Shown one piece after another: positions 63,883-64,000 of a DNA stretch of 64,000 nt (its first letter is position 1; the number at the start of each line of letters is the position of its first letter). The stretch comes from Azospirillum sp. Its GTDB lineage: Bacteria; Pseudomonadota; Alphaproteobacteria; Azospirillales; Azospirillaceae. The notes under the pieces were generated by a model. That model saw only the letters and a list, made by a program, of their open reading frames with translations, was not told where the DNA came from and ran no database searches. The stretch covers positions 1 to 64,000 of the forward strand of contig WGNK01000016.1 in the NCBI GenBank assembly GCA_016124535.1, read 5' to 3'. The position numbers were made by a program, and so were the translations under genes.

Positions 63883-64000
63883 ACCCGACCCAACTCCCAA
63901 GCTGTCACGGTGCACGCTGCTGCCAATGCACTCAATATATGGTCCGCACCGACGCGACGCAAGCGACCCGCCGGTGCGACGGGCCTGCCGGTGCTATGGC
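63883..64000. other. edge of window, no gene seen
   Basis: The 118 bp upstream of rpoZ hold no convincing coding start. CAATATATGG near 63936 is a possible promoter element. Confidence 0.4.

Overview
The window is GC-rich DNA in which almost every strong ORF has a best reading as an alphaproteobacterial gene. Supporting signs are a red-type (form IC) RuBisCO operon with cbbX, an imuB-dnaE2 mutasome behind a GTTC-N7-GTTC SOS box, a SAM-II-like leader before metZ, a NasT/NasS nitrite-assimilation locus, CobN, and an rpoZ-rel pair. The metabolism suggested is a facultatively autotrophic, aerobic or phototrophic member of the class, possibly Rhodospirillales-like. The order is inference; I see no rRNA, tRNA or taxon-diagnostic gene.

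Layout. 1-5.3 kb: a truncated ISL3-type transposase end, palindromic repeats, then the SOS-controlled imuB-dnaE2 pair without imuA. 5.4-9.8 kb: a DUF1127 peptide, an M48 lipoprotein protease, a low-GC tyrosinase with a small secreted partner, and an SGNH esterase. 9.8-16.1 kb: an orphan YbbA-like ATPase, an epimerase and sugar-aminotransferase pair, two SMR-type membrane proteins, a small secreted toxin-like protein with an immunity-like partner, and an MsbA-like exporter. 16.2-22.1 kb: threonine dehydratase, a TauE/TIGR02186/USP operon, a caspase-SEL1 protein and MsrB. 22.3-29.0 kb: a tightly overlapped array of two ABC systems plus a beta-propeller and a small exported protein, of the kind found beside PQQ dehydrogenases and lanthanide (lut) uptake genes. 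29.0-39.4 kb: cobN, a low-GC HEPN/TPR-like two-gene module, recF, dnaN, ybaB, dnaX and two SRP RNA genes, all on the minus strand. 39.5-46.4 kb: nasT, an attenuator-like leader, nasS-like, a nitrite channel, nirA and an Fe-S flavoprotein reductase. 46.4-53.5 kb: cbbR divergent from cbbF-cbbP-(deleted cbbT)-cbbA-cbbL-cbbS-cbbX. 53.6-64.0 kb: SAM-II-like leader and terminator with metZ, a ClC channel, a TehA-like channel, a Cys-rich secreted protein, Tex, a small hypothetical protein, rel and rpoZ.

How it fits together. The Calvin operon supplies phosphoribulokinase, RuBisCO, its CbbX activase, aldolase and bisphosphatase, but transketolase appears excised and must come from elsewhere. The nas operon moves and reduces nitrite. 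The replication block groups clamp, clamp-loader, RecF and the SRP RNA. The observations most worth checking are the cbbT scar, the duplicated and diverged SRP RNA, the secreted toxin/immunity-like pair, the HEPN/TPR-like module, the putative lanthanide or PQQ-linked ABC array, and the aptamer-terminator leader of metZ.
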